Shown piece by piece: positions 27,579 through 35,703 of a stretch of DNA of 64,000 nucleotides. The position numbers and the translations under genes were made by a program. Position 1 is the first letter of the stretch. Each line of letters starts with the position of its first letter. The DNA is from Shewanella atlantica (lineage in GTDB: Bacteria; Pseudomonadota; Gammaproteobacteria; Enterobacterales; Shewanellaceae): positions 1,054,001-1,118,000 of the forward strand of contig NZ_RXNV01000001.1 in the NCBI RefSeq assembly GCF_003966265.1. Reading direction: 5' to 3'. The notes under the pieces were generated by a model. It was given only the letters and a program-made list of their open reading frames with translations, did no database searches and was not told where the DNA came from.

Positions 27579-28607
27579 ATGAATCTAAATAGCGGAAAAT
27601 TAATCCTGGCCCTGCTGCTGACTGGCATCTTTATCTACTGGGGACAATCCTGGCAGCCCGAATTCCCAGAGTCCGGTGATGTCGGTTCAAATAAAGTCGC
27701 CCCAGCCACCGCTACGGCTTCAGGCAAGGCGACAAGCTTAAGTTCGGCAGAAAAGATACTCATCACCCTCTCCCCAAATCGCCCAACTCAAGCGGCCAAA
27801 GATGTGCGGCTAGGTTCATTGGACGATCTTATGGCCCTGTTCGACTCGCTTGATTACAACACTCAAAGCTGGATAGAGGGCAATCGTGAAGTACCACGTC
27901 TGACCTTCGAACGGGTCAGCGACAGCTGGCATAAGACCTCTAATGAGATCCCGGTTCAACAGAAGAAGATGGTATTCTTTCGTCTGATGGCCCCCCTGAT
28001 ATTGGTTGCCAACGAGAATATTCTTTTAGAGCGTCAGGTAATCGAAACGGCCGCACTAAGCGACAAGAAATTGTTAGCGATAGCCACCAAATACAGACTA
28101 ATCACTGACCAAAACACGCACATCGACGAGAGCCAACGCCTTGCACTACTAGAACGAGTCGATATTATGCCGCCTTCTCTGGTACTGGCCCAAGCCGCGG
28201 AAGAGAGTGGCTGGGCAACCTCAAGGTTCACCTTAGAGGGGAATGCCTTCTTTGGCCAGTGGGACTTCAGTGGCAAGGGGATGGTGCCAAAACAGCAACG
28301 TAAAGAGCTGGGGAACTATGGACTCGCACGGTTCGATAGCCCACTGGCATCGGTTGAAGGATATATGCTTAACCTCAATACCAATAATGCCTATCAGAAG
28401 CTGCGCCTGCTTCGCGCAGAGCTCAGATTGAACGAGCAAGCTATAACAGGACAGTTACTCGCAGGAACCCTGGATAAGTATTCAGAGCGAGGCCAGGCTT
28501 ATATCGACGGCATAAGAGAGATGATCCGCTATAACCAGCTGGAACAGGTGGATCAGGCCTACCTCAGTAGTGCAACCCCTCTCCATTTGATTGGTAAAAA
28601 CCAGTGA
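27579..28607 (+). CDS. Bax-like glucosaminidase-domain protein
   Basis: A 342-residue protein with an N-terminal signal or anchor helix (LILALLLTGIFIYWG, residues about 8-22) and a C-terminal glucosaminidase domain of the Bax/FlgJ type. The region LLERVDIMPPSLVLAQAAEESGWATSRF (about residues 190-217) closely parallels E. coli Bax and contains the catalytic glutamate (EESGW). Later motifs FFGQWDF and SVEGYMLNLNTNNAY also match. Such proteins cut the glycan of peptidoglycan in the periplasm. The N-terminal 90 residues are poorly conserved and partly disordered. A good ribosome site (GGATAAG) precedes ATG 27579. It is a single gene, convergent with the next. Confidence 0.86.
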   Translation: MNLNSGKLILALLLTGIFIYWGQSWQPEFPESGDVGSNKVAPATATASGKATSLSSAEKILITLSPNRPTQAAKDVRLGSLDDLMALFDSLDYNTQSWIEGNREVPRLTFERVSDSWHKTSNEIPVQQKKMVFFRLMAPLILVANENILLERQVIETAALSDKKLLAIATKYRLITDQNTHIDESQRLALLERVDIMPPSLVLAQAAEESGWATSRFTLEGNAFFGQWDFSGKGMVPKQQRKELGNYGLARFDSPLASVEGYMLNLNTNNAYQKLRLLRAELRLNEQAITGQLLAGTLDKYSERGQAYIDGIREMIRYNQLEQVDQAYLSSATPLHLIGKNQ

Positions 28608-28669
28608 GCAGCAGGGCTGCTATCCACTTGACTATGATGCTCTGCGAACTCCGGCGGTTCAGAGAAACC

Positions 28670-29056
28670 TCAGCAGTGATCGAAATGGGCATTTTCCATA
28701 CACATAAACGATACTTGTTGCATCGTCAGCACTGGAATATCAAGCTCACGTAATGATGCCATATCAATAATACCCTCCTCACCTTCGTTGAGGGGAGTCA
28801 GACTTGCAGCATAGTTATTGGTTCGACCACAATCGATCCATACTCCCTGCCATTTTACACAGTAGAATGCCTCGGGGCCGTGTTCCGTCGTACGCTGCGC
28901 TTCATAGGCAACAGGCCTCAGCTCAGAAGAGCCTTGGGAAGAATGATCCGCTGATACTTCGGCGCTTAACACGGATACCGCTAACTTAAGGTTATCAAAT
29001 GCAGATAGAGTGACACCAACATAGGGGGCGAGTAGACGATCCAGTTGCTCGAGCAT
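28670..29056 (-). CDS. Hypothetical protein, second gene of a GNAT operon
   Basis: A 128-residue soluble protein without a recognised family. It begins MLEQLDRLLAPYVGVTLSAFDNLKLAVSVL, has a central strand-rich part (EAFYCVKWQGVWIDCGRTNNYAASLTPL) and ends in a histidine/cysteine tail (MCMENAHFDHC). The ATG at 29056 has GGAG six bases upstream; an earlier TTG is less likely. It starts 13 bases after the acetyltransferase gene, so the two are co-transcribed. The C-terminal Cys-x-x-x-x-His-x-x-His-Cys could bind a metal, but this is a guess. Confidence 0.65.
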   Translation of the reverse strand: MLEQLDRLLAPYVGVTLSAFDNLKLAVSVLSAEVSADHSSQGSSELRPVAYEAQRTTEHGPEAFYCVKWQGVWIDCGRTNNYAASLTPLNEGEEGIIDMASLRELDIPVLTMQQVSFMCMENAHFDHC

Positions 29057-29069
29057 GATAAACTCCAAT

Positions 29070-29627
29070 TTATTTCGCTGCTAAAGCAAGCAGGTAATAG
29101 TCTCTGTCATCGAAGGTAAAGAAATCCAACACTTGCATCGATGCCTTATTGGTATGAGCCGAAAATGATGCCAAGTTATCTTCCGCAATAAAAGTCAGCA
29201 TAAACTGATATTTGGGCTGAACCTGTAACTTAAGGTAGTTAACTAAGGCCTCGAAAATCCCCTGACCCCGGCAAGATTTTTTAATCCAGATGGGTCCATA
29301 TTGACACGAGTTAACTTTAGTTATTTTAGAACCATTGACACTGAAGTCACCCAGCCTTCTCAGAACATTTCGGTAGACAGGCCAAGACTCGAAAAACGGC
29401 CAACCACCTGCGATAACATAACCGACAATTTCCCCCTTTTCGCCATGTTCCTCTTCGGCAACGACGATCCAATGCTCTGCAATAAGCTGTTCAAGCTCGG
29501 CTAAACCAAACGCTTGCCCATCTAATCCATATGATTGCTCTGAGCCACTCAGCTCATCGTTAAGATAGGTTTGTTCAAGTTGTTGAAGCTGATTGAGGTC
29601 GCCAGGATGAGCTAATCTGATATTCAT
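29070..29627 (-). CDS. GNAT-family acetyltransferase
   Basis: A 185-residue protein with the GNAT plan: N-terminal IRLAHPGDLNQLQQLEQTYL, a central strand VGYVIAGGWPFF, and the acetyl-CoA loop in IKKSCRGQGIFEALVNYLK (R/Q-x-x-G-x-G/A type, near residues 128-146). The usual last strand and helix (FTAEDNLASFSAHTNKASMQVLDFFTFDDRDYYLL) are present. A GTG one codon earlier is possible. It heads a two-gene minus-strand operon. The substrate is unknown. Confidence 0.8.
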   Translation of the reverse strand: MNIRLAHPGDLNQLQQLEQTYLNDELSGSEQSYGLDGQAFGLAELEQLIAEHWIVVAEEEHGEKGEIVGYVIAGGWPFFESWPVYRNVLRRLGDFSVNGSKITKVNSCQYGPIWIKKSCRGQGIFEALVNYLKLQVQPKYQFMLTFIAEDNLASFSAHTNKASMQVLDFFTFDDRDYYLLALAAK

Positions 29628-29771
29628 CACTCTACTCTAAATCTGATAATTAACATTCTATTATGAGACCGATTATACCAGCCCTTCCCCGCATTCATAA
29701 TGCTTTAAATATCCTCTGTTTCTGTAGCTGGGAGCTGTTTATCTTTCTAGCTTGAACTTTGCTCAATCTCA

Positions 29772-30860
29772 ATGGCCCTAATAGTTTGCATAAATCCGAT
29801 ATGGCTACCACACTTAAGAAAATATCCACAGACCTTGGGCACGGTTCCCATGCTTCCTGAAAATGTCGATACAAATATCAGTTTACTTGAGAGTGATAAT
29901 ACCCAACTCAATTTAGTTCGCTGGATGCACCAATGTGAATTGATGAAACGCTATTATCAAGCCGATGTCGTATTTGTTATCCAGGAAACCGGCATCGGTT
30001 TCGAAGTTATCGTCAGTTCCATCAGTCAGAACCGATTATTAACGACAGGCACTCTCTTCGAACCCGATGATCAAATATTCCAGCGCTTAGTGCACTCACA
30101 GCCAGAAGGGTTGAATATCGACCTGAGCAACCAGAAGAAATTAATTCTACCGGATGTTTTTGCCAACGCAGACAATATGCTGACCCGCCCAATTTTATGG
30201 CCCGACGGGACTCACTTCGGCTGTATCTGCGTACTTAACGCCAGAATATCTTCTAATGAAACAAACTCCTTTATGCTTGAGCCTTTCCAAATATTATTGC
30301 AGCAAGAGCTCACCCTATATTGCCAGACTCAGCGTATCGAGTCGCTGTCGATGAGAGACAGAGAAACAGGCATGCTGAACCGATATGGCTTTATCATGAT
30401 GGCCCCGCGGCAACTCAGTCTCGGTCGGCGTTTTGGCGCATCCGCAGGTATTATATTTTTCGAGCTGTACCCAACGCTCCCACTGGAGCATATAGAGGAT
30501 AAACATAACCGTTTATTAGGCTCCATAATCCAAGACACGATACGAACCGCAGACATTGCAGCACACTATAGTGAAACACAATTTGTTGTTCTGGTATTTG
30601 TAGATTCGGAGCGTGACCTGATCCACATAGGTAAACGTGTAGAGAAACTGCTTTTTCAACAAAATGATAAGCTCAAGGTAGATTCAAGCTGTAATTATTT
30701 CACCCCCGACTCATCAGTAAAACTTGCACCTATGTTGGAAGAGTCGAAACAAGGGCTCAAATCAGAGCTCAATAAACTTGAGGCAGTCCAAGCTAAAGTC
30801 AGAGGCTCACAAGAGGTGCATGCCGATAGTAGCGAGGAAAATGATCGGATTAGCCACTAA
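29772..30860 (+). CDS. GAF-like plus degenerate GGDEF protein, tandem copy 1
   Basis: A 362-residue cytosolic protein. Residues about 40-180 look like a GAF-type sensor domain (RPILWPDGTHFGCICVLN). Residues about 190-330 follow the GGDEF fold (LSMRDRETGMLNRYGFIMMAPRQLSLGRRFGASAGIIFFELY), but the signature is replaced by SETQF near residue 267-271, so catalysis is not expected. The next gene is a paralog with the same plan, so the two arose by tandem duplication. The start could instead be ATG 29850; no ribosome site decides it. Possible roles are c-di-GMP binding or protein contact. The tail (EEVHADSSEEND-like) is acidic and disordered. Confidence 0.75.
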   Translation: MALIVCINPIWLPHLRKYPQTLGTVPMLPENVDTNISLLESDNTQLNLVRWMHQCELMKRYYQADVVFVIQETGIGFEVIVSSISQNRLLTTGTLFEPDDQIFQRLVHSQPEGLNIDLSNQKKLILPDVFANADNMLTRPILWPDGTHFGCICVLNARISSNETNSFMLEPFQILLQQELTLYCQTQRIESLSMRDRETGMLNRYGFIMMAPRQLSLGRRFGASAGIIFFELYPTLPLEHIEDKHNRLLGSIIQDTIRTADIAAHYSETQFVVLVFVDSERDLIHIGKRVEKLLFQQNDKLKVDSSCNYFTPDSSVKLAPMLEESKQGLKSELNKLEAVQAKVRGSQEVHADSSEENDRISH

Positions 30861-31091
30861 AAGAACCGTACAAAACATGCACGAATATCAATTTTCAATG
30901 CAACTCATCCGATGAGCATTTGAAAGCGGGCCTTTTTCAAATAAACAACAAATTTACATTTAGATAACCAGCAAGTTTAAGTATGCTAACATCAGGTTTC
31001 GTTTACAACTAAAGTTTGACTGATGAATAATTAGAATCAGTAACCGGGTTATAAACGAGTCAGCATGAAAACACCATAAGTGAGAAAACCT

Positions 31092-32036
31092 ATGTTAGCC
31101 CAAAGCACACATCATCTACTTTGGCTAAGGGAGCAAGATCATCCGGCTATTAGCCTGCCAAGGTGGCAACAACAAGTAGAGTTATTAGGTAATTTTTATC
31201 AATCACAGGCTTGTCTGATCCTTCAAGTGGTCAACGGCAGCGTTCAAGTTGTCTGCGCGCGTCAGAGTCAGAATCTCCACCTAAACGGAGGCACAGGCTT
31301 TGAAGATGCAGGCTTGTTAGCTATGATAGATGACTATGATGGCTACAATTTGACTAAGTCGTCAGGGACTAACTTTACTTCTGAGCTTTCTCAATTTAAT
31401 CAGGTGTTGTCCCGACCTATATTTTGGCCAGATGGTGAGCTATTCGGCTGTATCTTGATCTGTGACCCGGTGCAGGCTAAATACCGTGAACGATTAACCC
31501 CTCTCGTCGAAACTGCAACCTCATTGATCCAAGCTGAATTAAAGCATGTCTTTCTTATGCAACAGGTAAAAATGCTCTCGGTACAAGATGAGCAAACCTG
31601 TATGCTCAACCCCTACGGTTTCAGCTTAATGGCTCCGAGGCAACTCAGCCTCAGCCGACGTTTTGGCTCCCATGCCGGGATCATTTTAATTGAAGAGATG
31701 ATGAGCGAGTCGCTCGAATCTTCCAAGGAAGACGCGGGACAGAGAATCCGCATGTTGGCCAGAATTATTCACGATAACCTTAGGGATGCCGATGTCTCCG
31801 CAAGAGTAGGTCACCGGCAATTTATCATCCTCTGTTTCATCGATAATGAATCTAATCTCGACGCCCTTGTTTCCAGGTTGAAAAAGCAGATATCTAAAGA
31901 GGACCCAAATTTAAGACTTGTCACGGGACAAAGCTATTTCACGCCAGATACTCAAATCAGCCTGGATCCGATGCAGAAAAAGGCTAAAGAGAACTTAAAC
32001 ATAAACAAACTTGAGCATCAGAAAACGGCTCGATAA
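31092..32036 (+). CDS. GAF-like plus degenerate GGDEF protein, tandem copy 2
   Basis: A 314-residue paralog of the preceding protein. Shared landmarks are RPIFWPDGELFGCILICDP, LSVQDEQTCMLNPYGFSLMAPRQLSLSRRFGSHAGIILIEE, and YFTPDTQISLDPM near the end. The GGDEF position reads GHRQF near residues 240-244, again lacking the catalytic Asp/Glu pair. The frame opens at GTG 31080, four codons upstream; I chose ATG 31092 without strong evidence. The 220-base gap between the copies suggests separate expression. Both copies keep the fold-defining residues while losing the same signature, which argues for selection on a non-catalytic role rather than decay. Confidence 0.72.
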   Translation: MLAQSTHHLLWLREQDHPAISLPRWQQQVELLGNFYQSQACLILQVVNGSVQVVCARQSQNLHLNGGTGFEDAGLLAMIDDYDGYNLTKSSGTNFTSELSQFNQVLSRPIFWPDGELFGCILICDPVQAKYRERLTPLVETATSLIQAELKHVFLMQQVKMLSVQDEQTCMLNPYGFSLMAPRQLSLSRRFGSHAGIILIEEMMSESLESSKEDAGQRIRMLARIIHDNLRDADVSARVGHRQFIILCFIDNESNLDALVSRLKKQISKEDPNLRLVTGQSYFTPDTQISLDPMQKKAKENLNINKLEHQKTAR

Positions 32037-32053
32037 CTCTATACTGGTTAGGT

Positions 32054-32269
32054 CTATGCCGGCTCGTCTCGTTTCTTATCCTGCTCCCTTGCCCATTGTA
32101 TAAAAATGACAATGGGGAAGGGGGACATCATCACCAGACCTAAACCGATTAAACTCGATACCAGTACCATCCCGCTTATCACTAATGCCATGTCTGTATA
32201 TAGATAGGCTAACATTCCCGTAATAAACATGAATAATCCCAGCCAATGCATCACCTTTAAGGTTTTCAT
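32054..32269 (-). CDS. Small two-helix membrane protein
   Basis: A 71-residue protein, nearly all membrane: helices at about residues 6-28 (VMHWLGLFMFITGMLAYLYTD) and 31-59 (VISGMVLVSSLIGLGLVMMSPFPIVIFIQW), then a charged tail AREQDKKRDEPA. No family is recognised. The convergent position behind the GGDEF-like gene and the clean helix pattern make it likely to be a gene. Confidence 0.55.
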   Translation of the reverse strand: MKTLKVMHWLGLFMFITGMLAYLYTDMALVISGMVLVSSLIGLGLVMMSPFPIVIFIQWAREQDKKRDEPA

Positions 32270-32358
32270 TGCTCTTTTTACTCCAAAAAAAGACTTATCG
32301 CTTTTTATATTGCACTAATATTGTCACAATATGGTGAATATTAATTTGGATCTCAGTA

Positions 32359-32772
32359 ATGTCTATAAAATCATATGCGATTGCCGCAGCCTTGCTCGGT
32401 TTAACCGCCTGCCAAAGTACCATTGAAACTCAGCCACAAGATATTGCTCTTCAGGGAAGCTGGCATATCGAGGTTGTTACACAAAAACCTGTTATCGATT
32501 ACAGTCCGGCTCAACTGACTTTTGCTCCAGACGGCAAATTGACCGGCAATAACAGCTGCAATAACTTCTTCGGCCAATACTCGATTGATGGTAACAAGAT
32601 AACACTGACTCCTGCCGGCAGTACAATGAAAGCCTGCGTCGATGCGTTAATGGACCAAGAGCGCAGGGTGATGGCAGCCATGCCTGAAGTGACCACCGGC
32701 GAGCTTACCAAGGGGAAGTTACTGCTTAAAGATACAGCAGGAAACACCCAGTTAGTTTTAAGTAAGATATAG
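32359..32772 (+). CDS. META-domain lipoprotein (HslJ-like)
   Basis: A 137-residue lipoprotein with signal MSIKSYAIAAALLGLTAC, lipobox LTAC at residue 18, and a META domain. Characteristic segments are LQGSWHIEVV, LTFAPDGKLTGNNSCNNFFGQYSIDGNKI and TMKACVDALMDQERRVMAAM. HslJ in E. coli is a heat-inducible META protein linked to novobiocin resistance. Placement in the cell envelope follows from the lipobox. Single gene, terminator directly after. Confidence 0.85.
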   Translation: MSIKSYAIAAALLGLTACQSTIETQPQDIALQGSWHIEVVTQKPVIDYSPAQLTFAPDGKLTGNNSCNNFFGQYSIDGNKITLTPAGSTMKACVDALMDQERRVMAAMPEVTTGELTKGKLLLKDTAGNTQLVLSKI

Positions 32773-32800
32773 GGCTGCCCCCTATTTAAGAACATTAAAA

Positions 32801-32823
32801 AAACCGCCATTCGGCGGTTTTTT
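32801..32823. terminator. Bidirectional terminator between the META gene and the symporter
   Basis: Stem AAACCGCC/GGCGGTTT with loop ATTC, A residues on the left and T residues on the right. It can serve the plus-strand gene and, reversed, the minus-strand symporter. Confidence 0.88.
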
Positions 32824-32900
32824 ATTATCTCACGATTTCAGTAAGAGGCTCACTTTTCTATCAGCTTTTCCCTCAGCCAGACACGAACAGCTCCTTCGAG

Positions 32901-34226
32901 CTAACCTTTCATCGCGGCTTCACTGTTTTGCACCGATAGCTGCTCTGCTATCAATGCACTTTGTTCCATATCCGCATTGTAGTGAGCCACATTAAGCTCA
33001 CCTTCCGATTTGGCTATTACAGTCGTTGCCACTAAATCACCCGATACGTTTACAACTGTGCGTGCCATATCCAGGATCCTATCGATACCCGCGATTAACG
33101 CGACCCCTTCAAGGGGTAAGCCAACGGTGGTCAGCACCAGAGTCAACATCACCAGACCCGCACCCGGCACACCGGCAGTACCAATAGAGGCCAGCGTAGC
33201 GGTTAGAATTATGGTGATATAGTCCACCCAAGTCAGGTCGATACCGAAGGCCTGCGCGACAAACAGGGCGGTGACCCCCTGATAGAGCGCAGTTCCATCC
33301 ATGTTGATGGTCGTCCCCAGTGGCAGAACGAAACTGGAGATCTTCTTGTTAACTCCTAAAGACTCACTGGCGCATTTCATGCTGGCAGGCAGGCTGCCAG
33401 CAGAACTTGATGTGGTATATGCCACAGCCAATGCGTTACTGATCCCCTTAAAAAACTGCACAGGATTGAGCTTAGCAAATACGCTCAGCACCACACTGTA
33501 GAAACCCACCACATGTATGAAGCAACCGATATAGACGGCAATAATGACTTTTATCAATGGCAGCAGCATCTCAATACCATATTCACCCGCCACCCATGCC
33601 ATCAAGCCAAACACCCCATAAGGCGCTAACTTCATGATCATATCGGTCAACTTGTACATGGCTTCGGCTAGACTTTCAAACACCTTAATCGCTGGCTTTC
33701 CATGCTCGCCGATTAACACCAAGGCGATACCTAAAGCGACCGCAAACACTATCACTTGTAAAATTTGTCCACTCGCTAAAGCCGCAATAGGGTTAGTCGG
33801 TACGATATTGATTAGGGTCTCCATCACAGAGGGCACTTCTTTGGCCGCAGTAAGATTTGACTCTGCCTGCATTCCCAAGCCTGAACCTGGTTGCATAAAG
33901 TGACCGACCGCTAGCCCTAAGGTGATCGCTATCGAGGTTGTACCGAGATAAAAAACAAATGATTTAAAACCGATCCTCCCCATCTTAGCGGTATCTTGCA
34001 TTGAGGTGACGCCCACAATAAGAGAGCAAAATACCAAGGGAACAATCAACATCTTAATGGTATTAACAAAGAGGGTACCAATGGGTTTTAGTACGACCGC
34101 TTGCTCACCTAAACCGAGCCCCGTGGCAATACCTAAAAGCATACCAATAAGAATTTGCAGCCAGAGAGGCACAGACATCCAGCGTGACCAGGCACGGCCA
34201 AAGAACGAGGGTTTTTGTTCAGACAT
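32901..34226 (-). CDS. Sodium/proton-coupled dicarboxylate or amino acid symporter (DAACS family)
   Basis: A 441-residue inner-membrane transporter of the GltP/DctA family. The serine-rich motif TTSSSAGSLP near residues 275-284, the NMDGTALYQG motif near 312-321, GVPGAGLVM near 360 and the last-helix DRILDMARTVVNVSGDL near 386-402 are all present. These form the two hairpins and substrate/ion sites. Whether glutamate, aspartate or C4-dicarboxylates are carried cannot be decided by eye. It is a single gene with a 310-base upstream gap. Confidence 0.9.
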   Translation of the reverse strand: MSEQKPSFFGRAWSRWMSVPLWLQILIGMLLGIATGLGLGEQAVVLKPIGTLFVNTIKMLIVPLVFCSLIVGVTSMQDTAKMGRIGFKSFVFYLGTTSIAITLGLAVGHFMQPGSGLGMQAESNLTAAKEVPSVMETLINIVPTNPIAALASGQILQVIVFAVALGIALVLIGEHGKPAIKVFESLAEAMYKLTDMIMKLAPYGVFGLMAWVAGEYGIEMLLPLIKVIIAVYIGCFIHVVGFYSVVLSVFAKLNPVQFFKGISNALAVAYTTSSSAGSLPASMKCASESLGVNKKISSFVLPLGTTINMDGTALYQGVTALFVAQAFGIDLTWVDYITIILTATLASIGTAGVPGAGLVMLTLVLTTVGLPLEGVALIAGIDRILDMARTVVNVSGDLVATTVIAKSEGELNVAHYNADMEQSALIAEQLSVQNSEAAMKG

Positions 34227-34540
34227 TTTTTCAACCTTGAGTGTAGAAAGCGATAGTGTTTTGGATGTGTCAATTTGAAGAGATGAGCCATTAAATCCGC
34301 TCGATAGCGAAGTTTACAAGGCACTAATGGATCAAACTAAAACGAGGCGAGAGTTTACCATAGCTGGTAATATTCTAGAGTGATCAATATCAAGCAGAGA
34401 AGGCTTGCAACTCCGACCAGGCAAGGAAAGTAGAGCGTCTGTTCATCACAAAACTCACAGTGCAACAAACCTGAAACAGCAGAAGACAGAAATGACAATA
34501 AGTATAAAACAAAATTCTAAATATTAAGCTGGGTCATGCA
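34227..34540. other. Gap upstream of the symporter
   Basis: This 314-base AT-rich region holds the symporter promoter. No motif, repeat or gene stood out. Confidence 0.3.
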
Positions 34541-34879
34541 TCATGCATCGAAAGAACCTTTACTCTCCTCTTTATCAAATTTCATTTTATGCAGTGCGGC
34601 CGGCGGCTGCTCTCTCTCAATTAAATAACTCCAATATGCATCATCGAAACCGCGAAACAGTTGTTCGGTTTTGCCTTCAGATTTTAAAATTAACCACCAC
34701 CAAACCAAGCCCCACAAACCAAAAGTGAGTATAGTCAGCGCAAAATGAACCACTTTATTCCTCTCATAACTTGGGGAACGGGTTGCATAGCTGCAATTAA
34801 CCACTCGTTCATGGCTGTTATTTATCGATTTACCTGACAGATTACGATGTACACGATATTTATGATGAGTCGCGGCCAT
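34541..34879 (-). CDS. Small hypothetical single-helix membrane protein
   Basis: A 112-residue protein with a basic N-terminus (MAATHHKYRVHRNLSGKS) and one hydrophobic segment near residues 43-65 (VVHFALTILTFGLWGLVWWWLIL). The pattern LTxLTFGLWxxVW recalls superinfection-immunity-type and DUF4234-like short membrane proteins, but the match is only local. The C-terminal 45 residues are charged and soluble. GGAGG precedes ATG 34879. No operon partner. Confidence 0.55.
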   Translation of the reverse strand: MAATHHKYRVHRNLSGKSINNSHERVVNCSYATRSPSYERNKVVHFALTILTFGLWGLVWWWLILKSEGKTEQLFRGFDDAYWSYLIEREQPPAALHKMKFDKEESKGSFDA

Positions 34880-35032
34880 AATCGCCTCCTGTTTTACTCT
34901 CTACTAAAAAGTTTAGCAGAGTTAGACTTTAGTCGAATAAAAAAGATCAAACGTCCCCGTTGAAGTGAACGGCATAAAATTCAACAGGCGGTTACGGATC
35001 ATGCTAGAGTATTCGAAAAAATGGAGTCGATA

Positions 35033-35476
35033 ATGAAAATAAGAAAAGGCCAACAGTCTGACCTTAGCGCTTTAATTCAGTTTAACCAGGCCATGGCCAT
35101 GGAAACAGAAGAGCTTGCTTTGGATGATAATTTATTAAAAAAGGGTGTAAATACCTTACTTAGCCAACCCGAAAAAGGTTTCTACCTGGTCGCTGAAATA
35201 GGCAATGAAATCGTCGGTTCACTCATGGTCACATTCGAATGGAGTGATTGGAGGGCTAAGGACTACTACTGGATCCAGAGCGTCTACATTCGTCCTGAAA
35301 ATCGTCGTCAGGGGATCTATGGAAAACTCTATCAAGCGGTAAAAGATATTGCAGAAGAAAATGGTGGAGCCGCAAGTTTCAGACTCTATGTCGAACAGGA
35401 AAACAGTAAGGCCCAACAGACATATCAAGCTCTGGGAATGGAACAAAGTTACTATCGGATGTACGAAGAGAAATAA
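35033..35476 (+). CDS. GNAT-family acetyltransferase
   Basis: A 147-residue compact GNAT enzyme: MKIRKGQQSDLSALIQFNQAM, strand VGSLMVTFEWSDWRAKDYYWIQSVYI, acetyl-CoA loop RPENRRQGIYGKLYQAV near residues 84-100, and the NSKAQQTYQALGMEQSYYRMYEE end that is typical for small GNATs. The ATG at 35021 contains the GGAG that serves the ATG at 35033, so 35033 is chosen. A 10-bp perfect hairpin without T-tract follows. Confidence 0.87.
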   Translation: MKIRKGQQSDLSALIQFNQAMAMETEELALDDNLLKKGVNTLLSQPEKGFYLVAEIGNEIVGSLMVTFEWSDWRAKDYYWIQSVYIRPENRRQGIYGKLYQAVKDIAEENGGAASFRLYVEQENSKAQQTYQALGMEQSYYRMYEEK

Positions 35477-35484
35477 AAGCTAAC

Positions 35485-35512
35485 AGCTCCCAGGCGTTGT
35501 TACCTGGGAGCT
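35485..35512. repeat. Perfect 10-bp inverted repeat behind the GNAT gene
   Basis: AGCTCCCAGG and CCTGGGAGCT flank an 8-base loop, nine bases after the stop. No T-tract follows, so it may be a transcript-end stabiliser or a REP-like unit. Confidence 0.6.
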
Positions 35513-35703
35513 ACAATCTATTTCACCTCCCTTCCTGGCAACATTCCGCCCCCTGGCACCCCACACAATCAACAACCAAGAAACAAAAGGTAAACACAAT
35601 AAAAACATGGGCTTAGATAATGATTAGCGGAAGTTAATAACCACTAACATACTTTATAAATATCGGCTATCATGCCCCCCACAATTACTTGTCAGAATAC
35701 GAT

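Noticed and set aside
34541..34879. Small membrane protein as phage superinfection immunity
   Set aside because: Only a local hydrophobic pattern matches and no phage gene is nearby.
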